Positions 8,205 to 16,247 of a DNA stretch of 64,000 bases are shown here, piece by piece (the stretch's first letter is position 1; the number at the start of each line of letters is the position of its first letter). The stretch comes from Mesobacillus maritimus (GTDB lineage Bacteria > Bacillota > Bacilli > Bacillales > Cytobacillaceae). The stretch is from assembly GCF_023715205.1 (NCBI RefSeq), contig NZ_JAMBNR010000002.1:62001-126000 (forward strand). The letters run 5' to 3'. Under the pieces are notes generated by a model. The model ran no database searches. It was not told where the DNA came from and saw nothing but the letters and a program-made list of their open reading frames with translations. A program made the translations under genes and the position numbers.

Positions 8205-9074
8205 TTAACTAAATAGACTTTTTAGAGCTTCAAATAAACTAATGAAGAATTGCTTCATTCTTTCTAATAGGTTCTGGCCTTCTTCAGACTCGAGGTATTT
8301 GCTGATTTTGTCTTTTGCTTGATTGATCTGGTCGCCGACTTGATTCCAATCAATATCCAATTTTTTTAGTTTATTAAACACATCCATTAATATCTGGATT
8401 TGTTCATCTGTTAAGGTAAGACCGAGATCCTCGGCTGCTTGTAAAATAATTTCGCGCAATTCAGCATCAGTTTGTGGCGGTTTTTTTGCGATGCTTTCTT
8501 TGATTTTCGTAAATAAAGCAGAAGCATTTTCGGCGCCGATTTGATCGCCAAGCTTCGCAGTTTGAATCATTTCTTCGTTCGCGGCTTCTTTGACTTCTTC
8601 GGGAATGACTTCCCCACTTGAAACTTCATACGCCTTCATTAAGCCCGTTAAAGCGGCAGTACCTGAGACCGTAAACGGAGCGGTGACTTCAATGTTTGCA
8701 TCTTTTACGCCAGCGGTAATTAATGCATTTAAATACATTTCATCCGTCACCCAGTTGATATTGTTGGTGCTAACATCCAGGCCACTTTCGGCTTCTGTGT
8801 ATGTGATCGAGGAAGAAGAAATCGCTTTTGTTCCAATTGTGGCTCGGGGCAATAGGTTACCGAGATAGTTGACTTCTTCTTCATTTGAGACGGTGATGAT
8901 TTGAGTGTTTTCAGTGGATCCTAACTCGGATAAAATCTGTTCTTTTTGCTCTTCGGTTAAGTTCTCCCCTAAAGTGATAATTTGGTCGCCTACAGAAACG
9001 TCTGCAAACGCAGGGGACGAAAAAGCGAGCAATAGGAAAAGCAGTATAAAAAGCTTCATAATATTTTTTTTCAT
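8205..9074 (-). CDS. DUF1002-family exported protein (YpuA-like)
   Basis: A 289-residue secreted or surface protein. A signal peptide (MKKNIMKLFILLFLLLAF) has a likely cut after AFA at residue 24. The mature start DVSVGDQIITLGENLTEEQ and the later GTKAISSSSITYTE and EVTAPFTVSGTAALTG segments are typical of DUF1002 proteins such as B. subtilis YpuA, whose role is not known. The C-terminal third is helical and charged, with TDEQIQILMDVFNKLKKLDI. GGAGGAATATTC precedes the ATG. It appears to be transcribed alone. Confidence 0.8.
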   Translation of the reverse strand: MKKNIMKLFILLFLLLAFSSPAFADVSVGDQIITLGENLTEEQKEQILSELGSTENTQIITVSNEEEVNYLGNLLPRATIGTKAISSSSITYTEAESGLDVSTNNINWVTDEMYLNALITAGVKDANIEVTAPFTVSGTAALTGLMKAYEVSSGEVIPEEVKEAANEEMIQTAKLGDQIGAENASALFTKIKESIAKKPPQTDAELREIILQAAEDLGLTLTDEQIQILMDVFNKLKKLDIDWNQVGDQINQAKDKISKYLESEEGQNLLERMKQFFISLFEALKSLFS

Positions 9075-9241
9075 GAATATTCCTCCTGTTTCACATGAGA
9101 TTAAGGAAATATCCTTTATTGTACACTTATTTCACTCTTTTTACGAAATTCAAGCATTTGTTCTTGTGATTTTCCTTCGATGGATGCAGGAATTTTGGCC
9201 CCGTTTAGCGAATAAATAAGAGTAAAAGGGAGGAAATAAGC

Positions 9242-9499
9242 ATGGGATACATGGAGAATGAACTTATTGAATTGGAGAAAGGAACCATCTATACAACGAA
9301 TGATATTGCGAAGATTATTAGCAAAAACAAAAATGCACTTGTTTTAAGTGAAGATACTTCGTCCTTTCAAGAAGGTGATCGGTCATCTCGCTATTTAGTA
9401 AAAAACAAAATTGAAACGTATATCCATCAAAACGATGGAGGAAAGTACGCAATCCCAAGCTCAAAACAATTAATTTACATCGTGAAAAAATGTAGTTAA
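9242..9499 (+). CDS. Small hypothetical protein (85 aa)
   Basis: I do not recognise a family. The 85-residue product is soluble, mixed-charge and without membrane segments or signal peptide: it begins MGYMENELIELEKG and contains TTNDIAKIISKNKNALVLSE. A good ribosome binding site (GGGAGGAAATAAGC) precedes the ATG. A terminator hairpin follows, and the protein composition looks coding, so a real small gene is likely. An internal ATG three codons in is an alternative start. Confidence 0.55.
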   Translation: MGYMENELIELEKGTIYTTNDIAKIISKNKNALVLSEDTSSFQEGDRSSRYLVKNKIETYIHQNDGGKYAIPSSKQLIYIVKKCS

Positions 9500-9552
9500 T
9501 ACAGAAACCTTTTGCTAAAAACAAATTCTAAATTTATATCGAATACATTGAG

Positions 9553-9590
9553 GACAAGCTCATTTCTCATGGAGAAGAGCTTGTTTTTTT
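9553..9590 (+). terminator. Rho-independent terminator
   Basis: ACAAGCTC pairs with GAGCTTGT, with an inner TTCTC/GAGAA pairing in the loop, and is followed by seven T residues. It ends the small hypothetical gene. Confidence 0.8.
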
Positions 9591-9741
9591 ATCAGTAAGA
9601 GGGGTTAGCTCTGTCATTCAGGAACTTGTATGCGAATTGCTCGTATACAAATGACCGTAAGATATGGTAGGATTATATTGTCTGAAAATTAAAAATATAA
9701 ATAGGTTTCTATATTAAATACTGAAAGGAGGGTGGAGGTAT

Positions 9742-11133
9742 ATGTCTTCAATTTCCATCTCCTCTCTCGAGAATGATAAAAAGGTCCCTTTCCAAGAGAA
9801 TAAAGTGGTGTTGATTTGGAGTTTAACTACTTTACTAGTGGTCATGAATACGACGATGTTTAATGTAGCGTTGCCCGTCGTTTTGGAGGAGTTTCAGTTA
9901 AAATCATCCACCGCATCTTGGCTTGTTTCTGGTTATTCAATTATGTTTGCGTTGTCGACGTTAACGTTTGGCAGACTTTCCGATTTTATCCCCATCTCAA
10001 GGCTTTTAATGATTGGAATTTGTTTGTTAGGAGCAGCTTCGATTATCGGTTTCTTTTCAGGTCATTTTCTTCTATTATTAGGGGCGCGCATTGTTCAAGC
10101 TGCAGGGGCCGGAGCTGTTTCGGGACTTGGAATGATTCCGGCGGGGCGCTATATCCCGGTATCACGAAGGGGCAAAGCAATGGCTATTCTTGCATCGGCA
10201 GCTTCGTTGGGATTTGGGTTGGGTCCTGTGCTTGGGGGCGTAATTACTCAATTTTTTGGATGGAACTATCTTTTTGCGATCACTGGACTGACGTTCCTTA
10301 CCATTCCTTTCTTTCAAAGATTGCTGCCGAAAGAACCGTTGAAAAAGGGGCAGTTCGATGTTTTTGGTGCGCTCTTAACAGGGCTTAGTGTCACAGGTTT
10401 GTTGCTGTTTTTATCGACGTTTTCCTATGGGGTTTTGGCGGTCACAGTGTTGCTGTTTGTGGTTTGGTGGAGGTATTTACATTGGAAAGAAGAGCCATTT
10501 GTTCCGCCGGTTCTACTAAGAAATAAGCAATTTTCGAAACTGCTTTTTATCAATTGCACTGCGTTTTTTCTCAACTTCTCCAATTTGTTTTTAATGCCGA
10601 TTATGCTGGCAACAGTATTTGGAAAAGCACCGGTTGGAGTAGGGCTTGTCATTTTTCCAGGAGCGGTTTTCGCCGTGATTGCTGGTCAGTGGATTGGAAG
10701 AATGATTGACCGCTTTGGTAATAAACCGGTGATCCTGTTAGGGCAATTATTATTCGTTTGTGCGATGGTTCAATTTGCGTTCTTATCTACGGTTAGTCCT
10801 TATTTGATTCTAACCACTTATATGTTCGCGAGTGTAGGGTTTACGGCAATCTCAACGAGCATGACAAATGAGGTAACGAGAATTTTGCCCATTTCGCAGA
10901 TTGGATCAGCGATCGGTATTCTCCAATTAATGCAGTTTTTCGGGGCTGGTCTCGGAGTGACAGTTTCAGGTTTGTTGTTGACGGTTCAAGAAGGTTTAGC
11001 AGCAGAAATCGTGTATCGAAATATTTATCTTTGTTATACGTTTGTGGTTATTTTGGCTGGGAGTATGTATGGTTTTTATGTTCGAAAAGAAAGGGGAAAG
11101 CAGGGAGAACAGGATGTTACGGTTGAACTTTAA
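9742..11133 (+). CDS. MFS drug:proton antiporter (DHA2/TetK-TetL type)
   Basis: A 463-residue inner-membrane transporter with about 14 predicted membrane helices, as in the DHA2 branch of the major facilitator superfamily. It shows the family features NTTMFNVALPVVLEEF in helix 1, the loop GRLSDFIPISRLL between helices 2 and 3, and the helix-5 antiporter motif GLGPVLGGVI. Relatives such as TetL and QacA export drugs or cations using the proton gradient; the substrate here is unknown. A strong GGAGGGTGGAGGT precedes the ATG, and a terminator follows the stop. No adjacent regulator gene is seen. Confidence 0.82.
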   Translation: MSSISISSLENDKKVPFQENKVVLIWSLTTLLVVMNTTMFNVALPVVLEEFQLKSSTASWLVSGYSIMFALSTLTFGRLSDFIPISRLLMIGICLLGAASIIGFFSGHFLLLLGARIVQAAGAGAVSGLGMIPAGRYIPVSRRGKAMAILASAASLGFGLGPVLGGVITQFFGWNYLFAITGLTFLTIPFFQRLLPKEPLKKGQFDVFGALLTGLSVTGLLLFLSTFSYGVLAVTVLLFVVWWRYLHWKEEPFVPPVLLRNKQFSKLLFINCTAFFLNFSNLFLMPIMLATVFGKAPVGVGLVIFPGAVFAVIAGQWIGRMIDRFGNKPVILLGQLLFVCAMVQFAFLSTVSPYLILTTYMFASVGFTAISTSMTNEVTRILPISQIGSAIGILQLMQFFGAGLGVTVSGLLLTVQEGLAAEIVYRNIYLCYTFVVILAGSMYGFYVRKERGKQGEQDVTVEL

Positions 11134-11138
11134 AAACG

Positions 11139-11168
11139 GAGGCTCTCATTCACATGGATGAGAGCCTC
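11139..11168. terminator. Rho-independent terminator between convergent genes
   Basis: GAGGCTCTCAT pairs perfectly with ATGAGAGCCTC. It sits between the MFS gene and the convergent SDR gene. Confidence 0.8.
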
Positions 11169-11189
11169 TTTGATTTTTCGATAAAGTTA

Positions 11190-11220
11190 GACAAAAACCG
11201 GTGTATCCTTGTGACTTTAT
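11190..11220. repeat. Degenerate copy of the GTCACAGGGAC dispersed repeat
   Basis: GACAAAAACCGGTGTATCC followed by TTGTGACTTTAT is a diverged copy of the element seen cleanly near 14025 and 47801. It reaches into the stop codon of the SDR gene. Confidence 0.55.
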
Positions 11221-11990
11221 TATAACGCTCGCATTCCGCCGTCAACTGGATAAATGGCGCCGGTGATGAAGCTGGCTTTATCGGATGCGAGGAAGTAGAC
11301 TAGGTTTACAATATCGCTATTTTCGGCATATCGGCCAAGTGGGATCGCGGCTGCGAAGTTTTGTTGTGCTGCTTCGGCGTTTTCTGGGCTAAAGCCGCTT
11401 TCTAAAGAACGCATCATCCGGTTGTTCACCGGAGATGGGCAAACGGCATTGACACGAATTCCATCTGCTGCTCCTTCTAATGCGGCGGTTTTGGTTAATC
11501 CGATAACCGCATGTTTAGAGGTAATATAGGCAGAAACTCCAGGTGTTCCACCTAATCCCGCGACGGAAGCCGTATTGATAATCGATCCTCCTTTCTTTGC
11601 TTTCATAATAGGCATCACATATTTTAAGCCATAAAAGGCGCCTTTCACATTGACATCTAGAACTTGTTCAAAAACTTCGGAAGGATATTCTGATATAGGA
11701 AGGACTTTTCCTTCGATTCCTGCGTTATTGAAAAATACATCGATGCTTCCAAAAGCAGCGGTTGCTTTTTCGACATAACTTCTTACTTGGTCTTCTTTTG
11801 AAACATCTGCTGCGACTGTTAAATATGTTCCTTCTTTAAGGTCAAGCTCTGTAACCACTTGATCCAAAGCTTCTTGATTTAAATCGACTAAAACCACTTT
11901 CGCTCCATTCTCAGCAAATGTTTTAACTGCTTCCTGTCCAATTCCACCAGCTGCACCTGTAATAACAACCACTTTATTTTGAAAACTCAT
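11220..11990 (-). CDS. SDR-family NAD(P)-dependent oxidoreductase
   Basis: A 256-residue classical short-chain dehydrogenase. The cofactor motif TGAAGGIGQEA is near residue 12, NNAG near 90, and the catalytic SVAGLGGTPGVSAYITSKH contains Ser, Tyr and Lys in the YxxxK arrangement. It ends with DGGMRAL. The ATG at 11990 lies behind AGGAGGTTTTATTG; a TTG one codon earlier is less well spaced. Relatives are annotated as 3-oxoacyl-ACP reductase or glucose 1-dehydrogenase, but substrate cannot be read from sequence. It stands alone. Confidence 0.78.
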   Translation of the reverse strand: MSFQNKVVVITGAAGGIGQEAVKTFAENGAKVVLVDLNQEALDQVVTELDLKEGTYLTVAADVSKEDQVRSYVEKATAAFGSIDVFFNNAGIEGKVLPISEYPSEVFEQVLDVNVKGAFYGLKYVMPIMKAKKGGSIINTASVAGLGGTPGVSAYITSKHAVIGLTKTAALEGAADGIRVNAVCPSPVNNRMMRSLESGFSPENAEAAQQNFAAAIPLGRYAENSDIVNLVYFLASDKASFITGAIYPVDGGMRAL

Positions 11991-12187
11991 CAATAAAACC
12001 TCCTATGTATTTCAATTTCTATGTTCATTTTATCCCATAAATTGGTTGTGAGAATGGAATATTGTGACAACTAGCAAAACCTTTTTTGAACAATTTTCAA
12101 ACAGAAAGTAGGAGTGATTCATTTTTAAATTTAAATGAAAGAATTGATTGTTAACTGGTGGGAGAGTTAGACTGCATGAAGAAACAA

Positions 12188-12214
12188 AAAGCTTGGATTT
12201 ACTATCCAAGCTTT
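12188..12214 (-). terminator. Rho-independent terminator of the PAP2 gene
   Basis: On the minus strand AAAGCTTGGAT pairs with ATCCAAGCTTT across five bases, followed by TTGTTTC. It is 24 bases past the PAP2 stop codon. Confidence 0.78.
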
Positions 12215-12237
12215 CCTAACCAATCAAGATTATCAAG

Positions 12238-12867
12238 TTACGTGGCTTCAGCTGATTGAAGTCTTCTTTCTTGTAGCCATTGGTAATACCAGACGACGGT
12301 AAATAACCAAAAACCACTTGCTGCATAGGCACCAATGACATCGGTTGGATAGTGGACTCCTAGATAAATCCGACTAAGCCCAATAATGAGGATCATCAAA
12401 CTATTGAATGTAAGTAACAATCCGCGGCCTGTACGGGTTTTAAGATGTCGCCAAAGAAGAAACGTTAATATCCCATATAAGGAAAAAGCGGCCATGGAAT
12501 GTCCACTCGGAAAGCTAAAACCTTCTTCAAACACGAGCCGGTTTATGTCAGGTCTGGTGCGTTGGAAGATGTATTTAAGCAATACATTGAGTAGTGTGGA
12601 GCCGATCATCGTTCCAATTAGTAGAAAAAGCTCCCTACGATGATGTAAAACTCTATATAAGAAAATAGCAGCTCCTAAAGTAAGGACAATAACTGGAACG
12701 GTACCACCAATGAAGCTAAAGAATTTCATAATCGTGGTGAGAGTGTCATTTTCAAAACTTTGCACAAACGTCATAATATGAAAGTCAAACTGAATTAGTT
12801 TTTCCAACTCAACCCAATAAGCAATCAGGCTAAAGATGCTAACAAAAACAACTAGTAAAATCAGCAT
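12238..12867 (-). CDS. PAP2-family membrane phosphatase
   Basis: A 209-residue integral membrane phosphatase of the phosphatidic acid phosphatase 2 superfamily. All three signature motifs are present: KYIFQRTRPD (KxxxxxxRP), PSGHS, and SRIYLGVHYPTD (SRxxxxxHxxxD). About six membrane helices are predicted. Such enzymes remove phosphate from lipid phosphates, including undecaprenyl pyrophosphate and phosphatidylglycerol phosphate, at the outer membrane face. The ATG is preceded by GGAGTGAT at a long spacing of about 17 bases. It is monocistronic with its own terminator. Confidence 0.82.
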   Translation of the reverse strand: MLILLVVFVSIFSLIAYWVELEKLIQFDFHIMTFVQSFENDTLTTIMKFFSFIGGTVPVIVLTLGAAIFLYRVLHHRRELFLLIGTMIGSTLLNVLLKYIFQRTRPDINRLVFEEGFSFPSGHSMAAFSLYGILTFLLWRHLKTRTGRGLLLTFNSLMILIIGLSRIYLGVHYPTDVIGAYAASGFWLFTVVWYYQWLQERRLQSAEAT

Positions 12868-13053
12868 TCGTGTTCGGATAACGGATCACTCCTACAATTC
12901 TTTCTTGTGGTAGTTTTTCCGATTTTGGTTTGAAAGATGAGTAATGGGAGGGGAAAGGTGCAAGAAAAAGGATGATGAGATGAAATTAGAAAGGTTTACG
13001 AAACCAATTCGTTCGGATACACTTTGAAAGTTAGCATGTTTTAGAAAAATTGG

Positions 13054-13935
13054 ATGGTGTTATGGATGGCAAAGGCATATACTTGGCTAACTTTTTGTGT
13101 TGTGGTGTGGGGGAGTAATTTCGTATTTGGAAAAATACTAGTTTTATCTTTTTCTCCAGCTTTATTAACAATGTTACGGCTTTTATTTATTGTTCTTTTT
13201 TTATTGGGGTTAAACCTTCTTAAAAAACAATTGGAACCTTTAAAGAAATCTGAGTTCCAATCAATATTTGTTCTAGGCGTAATAGGTGTGTTTATCAACC
13301 AATGGTCCTTTTTTGAAGGGTTGCAAACAGCTGACCCGACAACATCTGCTTTAATTTTAGCAACGACTCCGATTTTAACAGGTATTTTAGCAGCGGTTTT
13401 TTTAAAAGAAAAATTCACGCTCCGTATGTTACTAGGTTCGATGGTCGCAATTGTGGGGATATACTTTGTTGTCACAAAAGGGACTTTCACCTCGATACAA
13501 GTGGACAAAGGGCTGTTATGGATTGTTGTAACGATGATTACGTTTGCGATTATGATTATTATTACGAGGTCACTTTCTACTAGAATTGATCCTTTTACGA
13601 TTACTTTCTATTCAAATCTGGTCGGGCTGATGGTAGCGATTCCGTTTGCGTTTATACTAGATTCACCCTTTCAAGTAGGAACTGAATGGCCTGAATGGGC
13701 TTTATTGATTGGAACAGCCGTTATCGTCCATGGAATGGCGAATCTCATTTGGAATTATTATATTCGTTATGTCGACGCCTCAAAGGCTTCGATTTTATCC
13801 AATTTAGAACCTTTCGTAGCGATGATTGTCGGTTTGATTGTGTTATCCAAACCGATTACGAATATGGAGATAATTGGATCGCTTTTTATCGTAGGGGGAG
13901 TTGTATTTTCCTCCTATCAGCGAAAGACCTTGTAA
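13054..13935 (+). CDS. EamA/DMT-family transporter
   Basis: A 293-residue protein with ten predicted membrane helices arranged as two EamA repeats, typical of drug/metabolite exporters. The first repeat starts TWLTFCVVVWGSNFVFGKI. The second ends NLEPFVAMIVGLIVLSKPI and GSLFIVGGVVFSSY, classic DMT features. The substrate is unknown. The ribosome binding site is weak; an ATG four codons downstream (13066) is an alternative start. A strong terminator follows. Confidence 0.78.
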   Translation: MVLWMAKAYTWLTFCVVVWGSNFVFGKILVLSFSPALLTMLRLLFIVLFLLGLNLLKKQLEPLKKSEFQSIFVLGVIGVFINQWSFFEGLQTADPTTSALILATTPILTGILAAVFLKEKFTLRMLLGSMVAIVGIYFVVTKGTFTSIQVDKGLLWIVVTMITFAIMIIITRSLSTRIDPFTITFYSNLVGLMVAIPFAFILDSPFQVGTEWPEWALLIGTAVIVHGMANLIWNYYIRYVDASKASILSNLEPFVAMIVGLIVLSKPITNMEIIGSLFIVGGVVFSSYQRKTL

Positions 13936-13960
13936 ATAGAGATATTTCACTGATAAGCAT

Positions 13961-14011
13961 AAAAACCACTAGTTTGGTCAACGACACAACACCAAGCTTA
14001 GTGGTTTTTTC
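13961..14011 (+). terminator. Rho-independent terminator
   Basis: AAAACCACTAGTTTGG pairs with CCAAGCTTAGTGGTTTT across a 16-base loop, followed by T residues. It ends the EamA gene. Confidence 0.8.
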
Positions 14012-14024
14012 TTAGGTTGCAGAT

Positions 14025-14062
14025 AAATCGACAAATACCGGGACGTCCCTGTGACTTTTTCG
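14025..14062. repeat. Dispersed repeat, short (B) form
   Basis: AATCGACAAATACCGGGACG then TCCCTGTGACTTTTTCGAC. The reverse complement carries the AAGTCACAGGGACG core shared with the longer copies at 47686, 51695 and 52863. An almost identical short copy lies at 47801. Confidence 0.7.
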
Positions 14063-14090
14063 ACAATCCCTTGCTGATGCTTGGTGGGGA

Positions 14091-14119
14091 TTGTTTTCGT
14101 TGGGGGTTTTCTGTATAGT
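14091..14119 (+). promoter_or_regulatory. Putative sigma-A promoter of the MaoC/sigma-54 activator operon
   Basis: TTGTTT, a 17-base spacer and TATAGT give a fair sigma-A match, about 50 bases before the first gene of the catabolic island. This would let the sigma-54 activator be made independently of its own target promoter. Confidence 0.5.
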
Positions 14120-14171
14120 GATTAATGTAGTTAATATTCAAAATTTTATAATTACAGGGGATTGAAAAACG

Positions 14172-14591
14172 ATGAGTCTTACGATTGAACAGATGTTTAT
14201 TGGGCAGATTGCGCGTTCTAAGCGGGTGTTTACGGAAGAGGATGTGAGGCTTTGTTCGGAATTGACTTTGGATTTTAGTCCGATTTATCAGGAAAATGGT
14301 TTTGGGAGCGTCTATTCAAAGCCGATTATTCCTGGGCTTTTAACTGAGGGTTTGGTTCATCATACGATTAGCCGTAAGCTTCCAGGGAGTCCATGTATAC
14401 TGCTGCAGAAGGAATTGGTGTTTTATCATCCTCTTCATATTGGGGATGAGGTTATTGCGGAACTTGAAGTGATTGATATTAATGAATCTCGAAACTGGGT
14501 GACGTTAAAAGTGACGTGCTACAACCAGTCTGGAACGGAAGTTGTAAAAGGGCAGGCTGTAATTTTGATGTTAGCAGATCATGGTTCTTAG
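14172..14591 (+). CDS. MaoC-like hot-dog-fold protein 1
   Basis: A 139-residue single hot-dog domain of the MaoC/(R)-specific enoyl-CoA hydratase type. Its sequence is collinear with the second copy (17424): both open with FIGQI and contain a fully conserved RNWVT segment. In hydratase 2 enzymes the dyad is Asp and His in DFNPLH. Here the same position reads DFSPIY, so the His is Tyr. Hydration of an enoyl-CoA is the default expectation, but activity is doubtful without the His. It is ten bases upstream of the sigma-54 activator gene and likely co-transcribed with it. Confidence 0.72.
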   Translation: MSLTIEQMFIGQIARSKRVFTEEDVRLCSELTLDFSPIYQENGFGSVYSKPIIPGLLTEGLVHHTISRKLPGSPCILLQKELVFYHPLHIGDEVIAELEVIDINESRNWVTLKVTCYNQSGTEVVKGQAVILMLADHGS

Positions 14592-14600
14592 GTGAGATGA

Positions 14601-15935
14601 ATGGAAAAAATGGAAAATAAAGCAACACAAATGGATTTGGAATATGTCACTGCTGATGAAACAGGATTGATTTTAGAAATAAGTTCAGAGTTTTGTCGTA
14701 CTCTTGATGTTGCGGAATCCTTTATAAAAGGGCGTTATATTAACCAAGTAATCAAAGGAACCACCCATAATCTATCCCATCATAATGGGAAAAAAGCGGT
14801 TTTCTTTGGAGTGATCAACGGACAACCATGCCTTATTCGTTTGGATCAACATAAACACCACCATATTTACTCCATCCTTGTGAAAAAGAATGAAATAGAC
14901 CTCTATGAAATCACTTCTTTTATGAACTCCATAAAAAAACCGAAGATACAAACCAACTCGAGAAACACAAATCGATATCGTTTTGAGGATATTGTTGGCG
15001 ATGGACCTTTAATGACGCAAATGAAAGAGCTGGCTGCTCGAATTGCAACGAGTAACTCAACCGTTCTCCTTACTGGAGAGAGCGGAACGGGGAAGGAATT
15101 ATTTGCTCAAGCCATCCATGGGTTAAGCTCGCGAAAAGACCAGCCTTTCGTTGCTGTGAACTGTGCGGCAATCCCGGAAGATTTATTTGAATCGGAAGTG
15201 TTCGGCTACGAAGCTGGGGCGTTTAGTGGCGCCAAACGTGAAGGAAAGCCTGGGAAGATTGAACTGGCTCAGAATGGGACGTTATTTTTGGACGAAATTT
15301 CAGAACTACCTTATCTAGCTCAAGGCAAACTTTTGCGCGTTCTGCAGGAAAAAGAAGTAGAAAGACTTGGCGGGACTGGGGCGAAAAACGTTGATATCCG
15401 CATCATTGCGGCCACCAACAGAGATTTAAAAACATTGGTGCAGGAAGGGAAATTCAGGCAAGACTTGTTTTACCGTTTGTATGTATTCGAACTGAAAATT
15501 CCGTCACTCAGGCAGCGAAAAGAGGACATCCTGCCTTTAACAGAGCATTTTATCCATTATTATAATGAACAGTTTAATCAAGAAGTGAAGTATATCGACC
15601 CTAAACTACAAGAGTGGCTAATCGGCAACGACTGGCCAGGAAATATTCGTGAACTTAGAGCGATTATTGAACGTGGGATGAATATCGTCGAAGGAGATAC
15701 GCTGACCTTAGAATGTTTCCGGTTTACGTCGTTTACTGAAAATGCTGGTCCACCGCCAACCAACGAAACTCCGCTTAATGTTCAAAGTTTAGAGGAAGAA
15801 GTCCAAAAGGCGGAAATGAATGCCATTAAGTGGGCGTTAAAAGAAAGTGATGGAGATAAAACGATAGCCGCACAAAGATTAAAAATTCACCCGGCAAGCC
15901 TGTATAGGAAAATTTCTAAGTATGGGATTAAATGA
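14601..15935 (+). CDS. Sigma-54-dependent transcriptional activator (PAS-like sensor, AAA+, Fis)
   Basis: A 444-residue enhancer-binding protein. Residues 1-120 form a PAS-like sensory region (LEYVTADETGLILEISSEFC). The AAA+ domain has Walker A GESGTGKE at 159-166, the sigma-54 contact loop as GAFSGA at 206-211 (Ser for the usual Thr), and Walker B TLFLDE at 227-232. The C-terminal Fis helix-turn-helix includes DGDKTIAAQRLKIHPASLYR. There is no response-regulator receiver domain, so it probably senses a small molecule such as a pathway CoA ester or acid. Its obvious target is the -24/-12 promoter 265 bases downstream of its stop. Confidence 0.9.
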   Translation: MEKMENKATQMDLEYVTADETGLILEISSEFCRTLDVAESFIKGRYINQVIKGTTHNLSHHNGKKAVFFGVINGQPCLIRLDQHKHHHIYSILVKKNEIDLYEITSFMNSIKKPKIQTNSRNTNRYRFEDIVGDGPLMTQMKELAARIATSNSTVLLTGESGTGKELFAQAIHGLSSRKDQPFVAVNCAAIPEDLFESEVFGYEAGAFSGAKREGKPGKIELAQNGTLFLDEISELPYLAQGKLLRVLQEKEVERLGGTGAKNVDIRIIAATNRDLKTLVQEGKFRQDLFYRLYVFELKIPSLRQRKEDILPLTEHFIHYYNEQFNQEVKYIDPKLQEWLIGNDWPGNIRELRAIIERGMNIVEGDTLTLECFRFTSFTENAGPPPTNETPLNVQSLEEEVQKAEMNAIKWALKESDGDKTIAAQRLKIHPASLYRKISKYGIK

Positions 15936-16022
15936 AGCAAATGGCTATGAATATCATAAATGATGAGCAATAACCTTTTTATTGGGAAATGTCACATTTA
16001 ACAAATGATAATTACGAATCAC

Positions 16023-16058
16023 AAAAACTGTGTAGAGCTTCTTCTATACAGTTTTTTT
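16023..16058 (+). terminator. Rho-independent terminator after the activator gene
   Basis: AAAACTGTGTAGA pairs with TCTATACAGTTTT across a short loop, followed by a T-run. It separates the activator transcript from the sigma-54-driven operon. Confidence 0.75.
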
Positions 16059-16109
16059 ATTGTTGAAAATCACTTCCCATGTTTAGAAAACAATCTGCCT
16101 TATCCCCCC

Positions 16110-16142
16110 TTTTTGCAAATCTGATTCGCAAATCTGCAAAAA
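16110..16142 (+). promoter_or_regulatory. Candidate enhancer (UAS) for the sigma-54 activator
   Basis: TTTTTGCA (16110-16117) and TGCAAAAA (16135-16142) form an inverted repeat. Overlapping it are two direct copies of GCAAATCTG (16115 and 16128). It lies about 60-90 bases upstream of the -24/-12 promoter, a usual enhancer distance. A further TTGCAAAATC is at 16152. Binding by the neighbouring activator is an inference. Confidence 0.5.
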
Positions 16143-16200
16143 ATAGCATTCTTGCAAAATCATAAAATTGAAAAAACTTGATAACTGGGTATGTGTGTGT

Positions 16201-16216
16201 TGGCACGCTATTTGCA
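16201..16216 (+). promoter_or_regulatory. Sigma-54 (-24/-12) promoter
   Basis: TGGCACG, four bases, TTGCA: the invariant GG and GC dinucleotides are correctly spaced and every consensus position matches. Transcription should start near 16226. This places the true start of the acyl-CoA dehydrogenase at the ATG at 16248, since a frame extension to 16191 would lie upstream of the transcript. Confidence 0.88.
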
Positions 16217-16247
16217 TTATAGATTAGCAAAGACAAAGGAGGGAGAA

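Noticed and set aside
16191-16247. Nineteen-residue N-terminal extension of the acyl-CoA dehydrogenase
   Set aside because: It lies over the sigma-54 promoter and upstream of the predicted transcription start; the ATG at 16248 has a good ribosome binding site.
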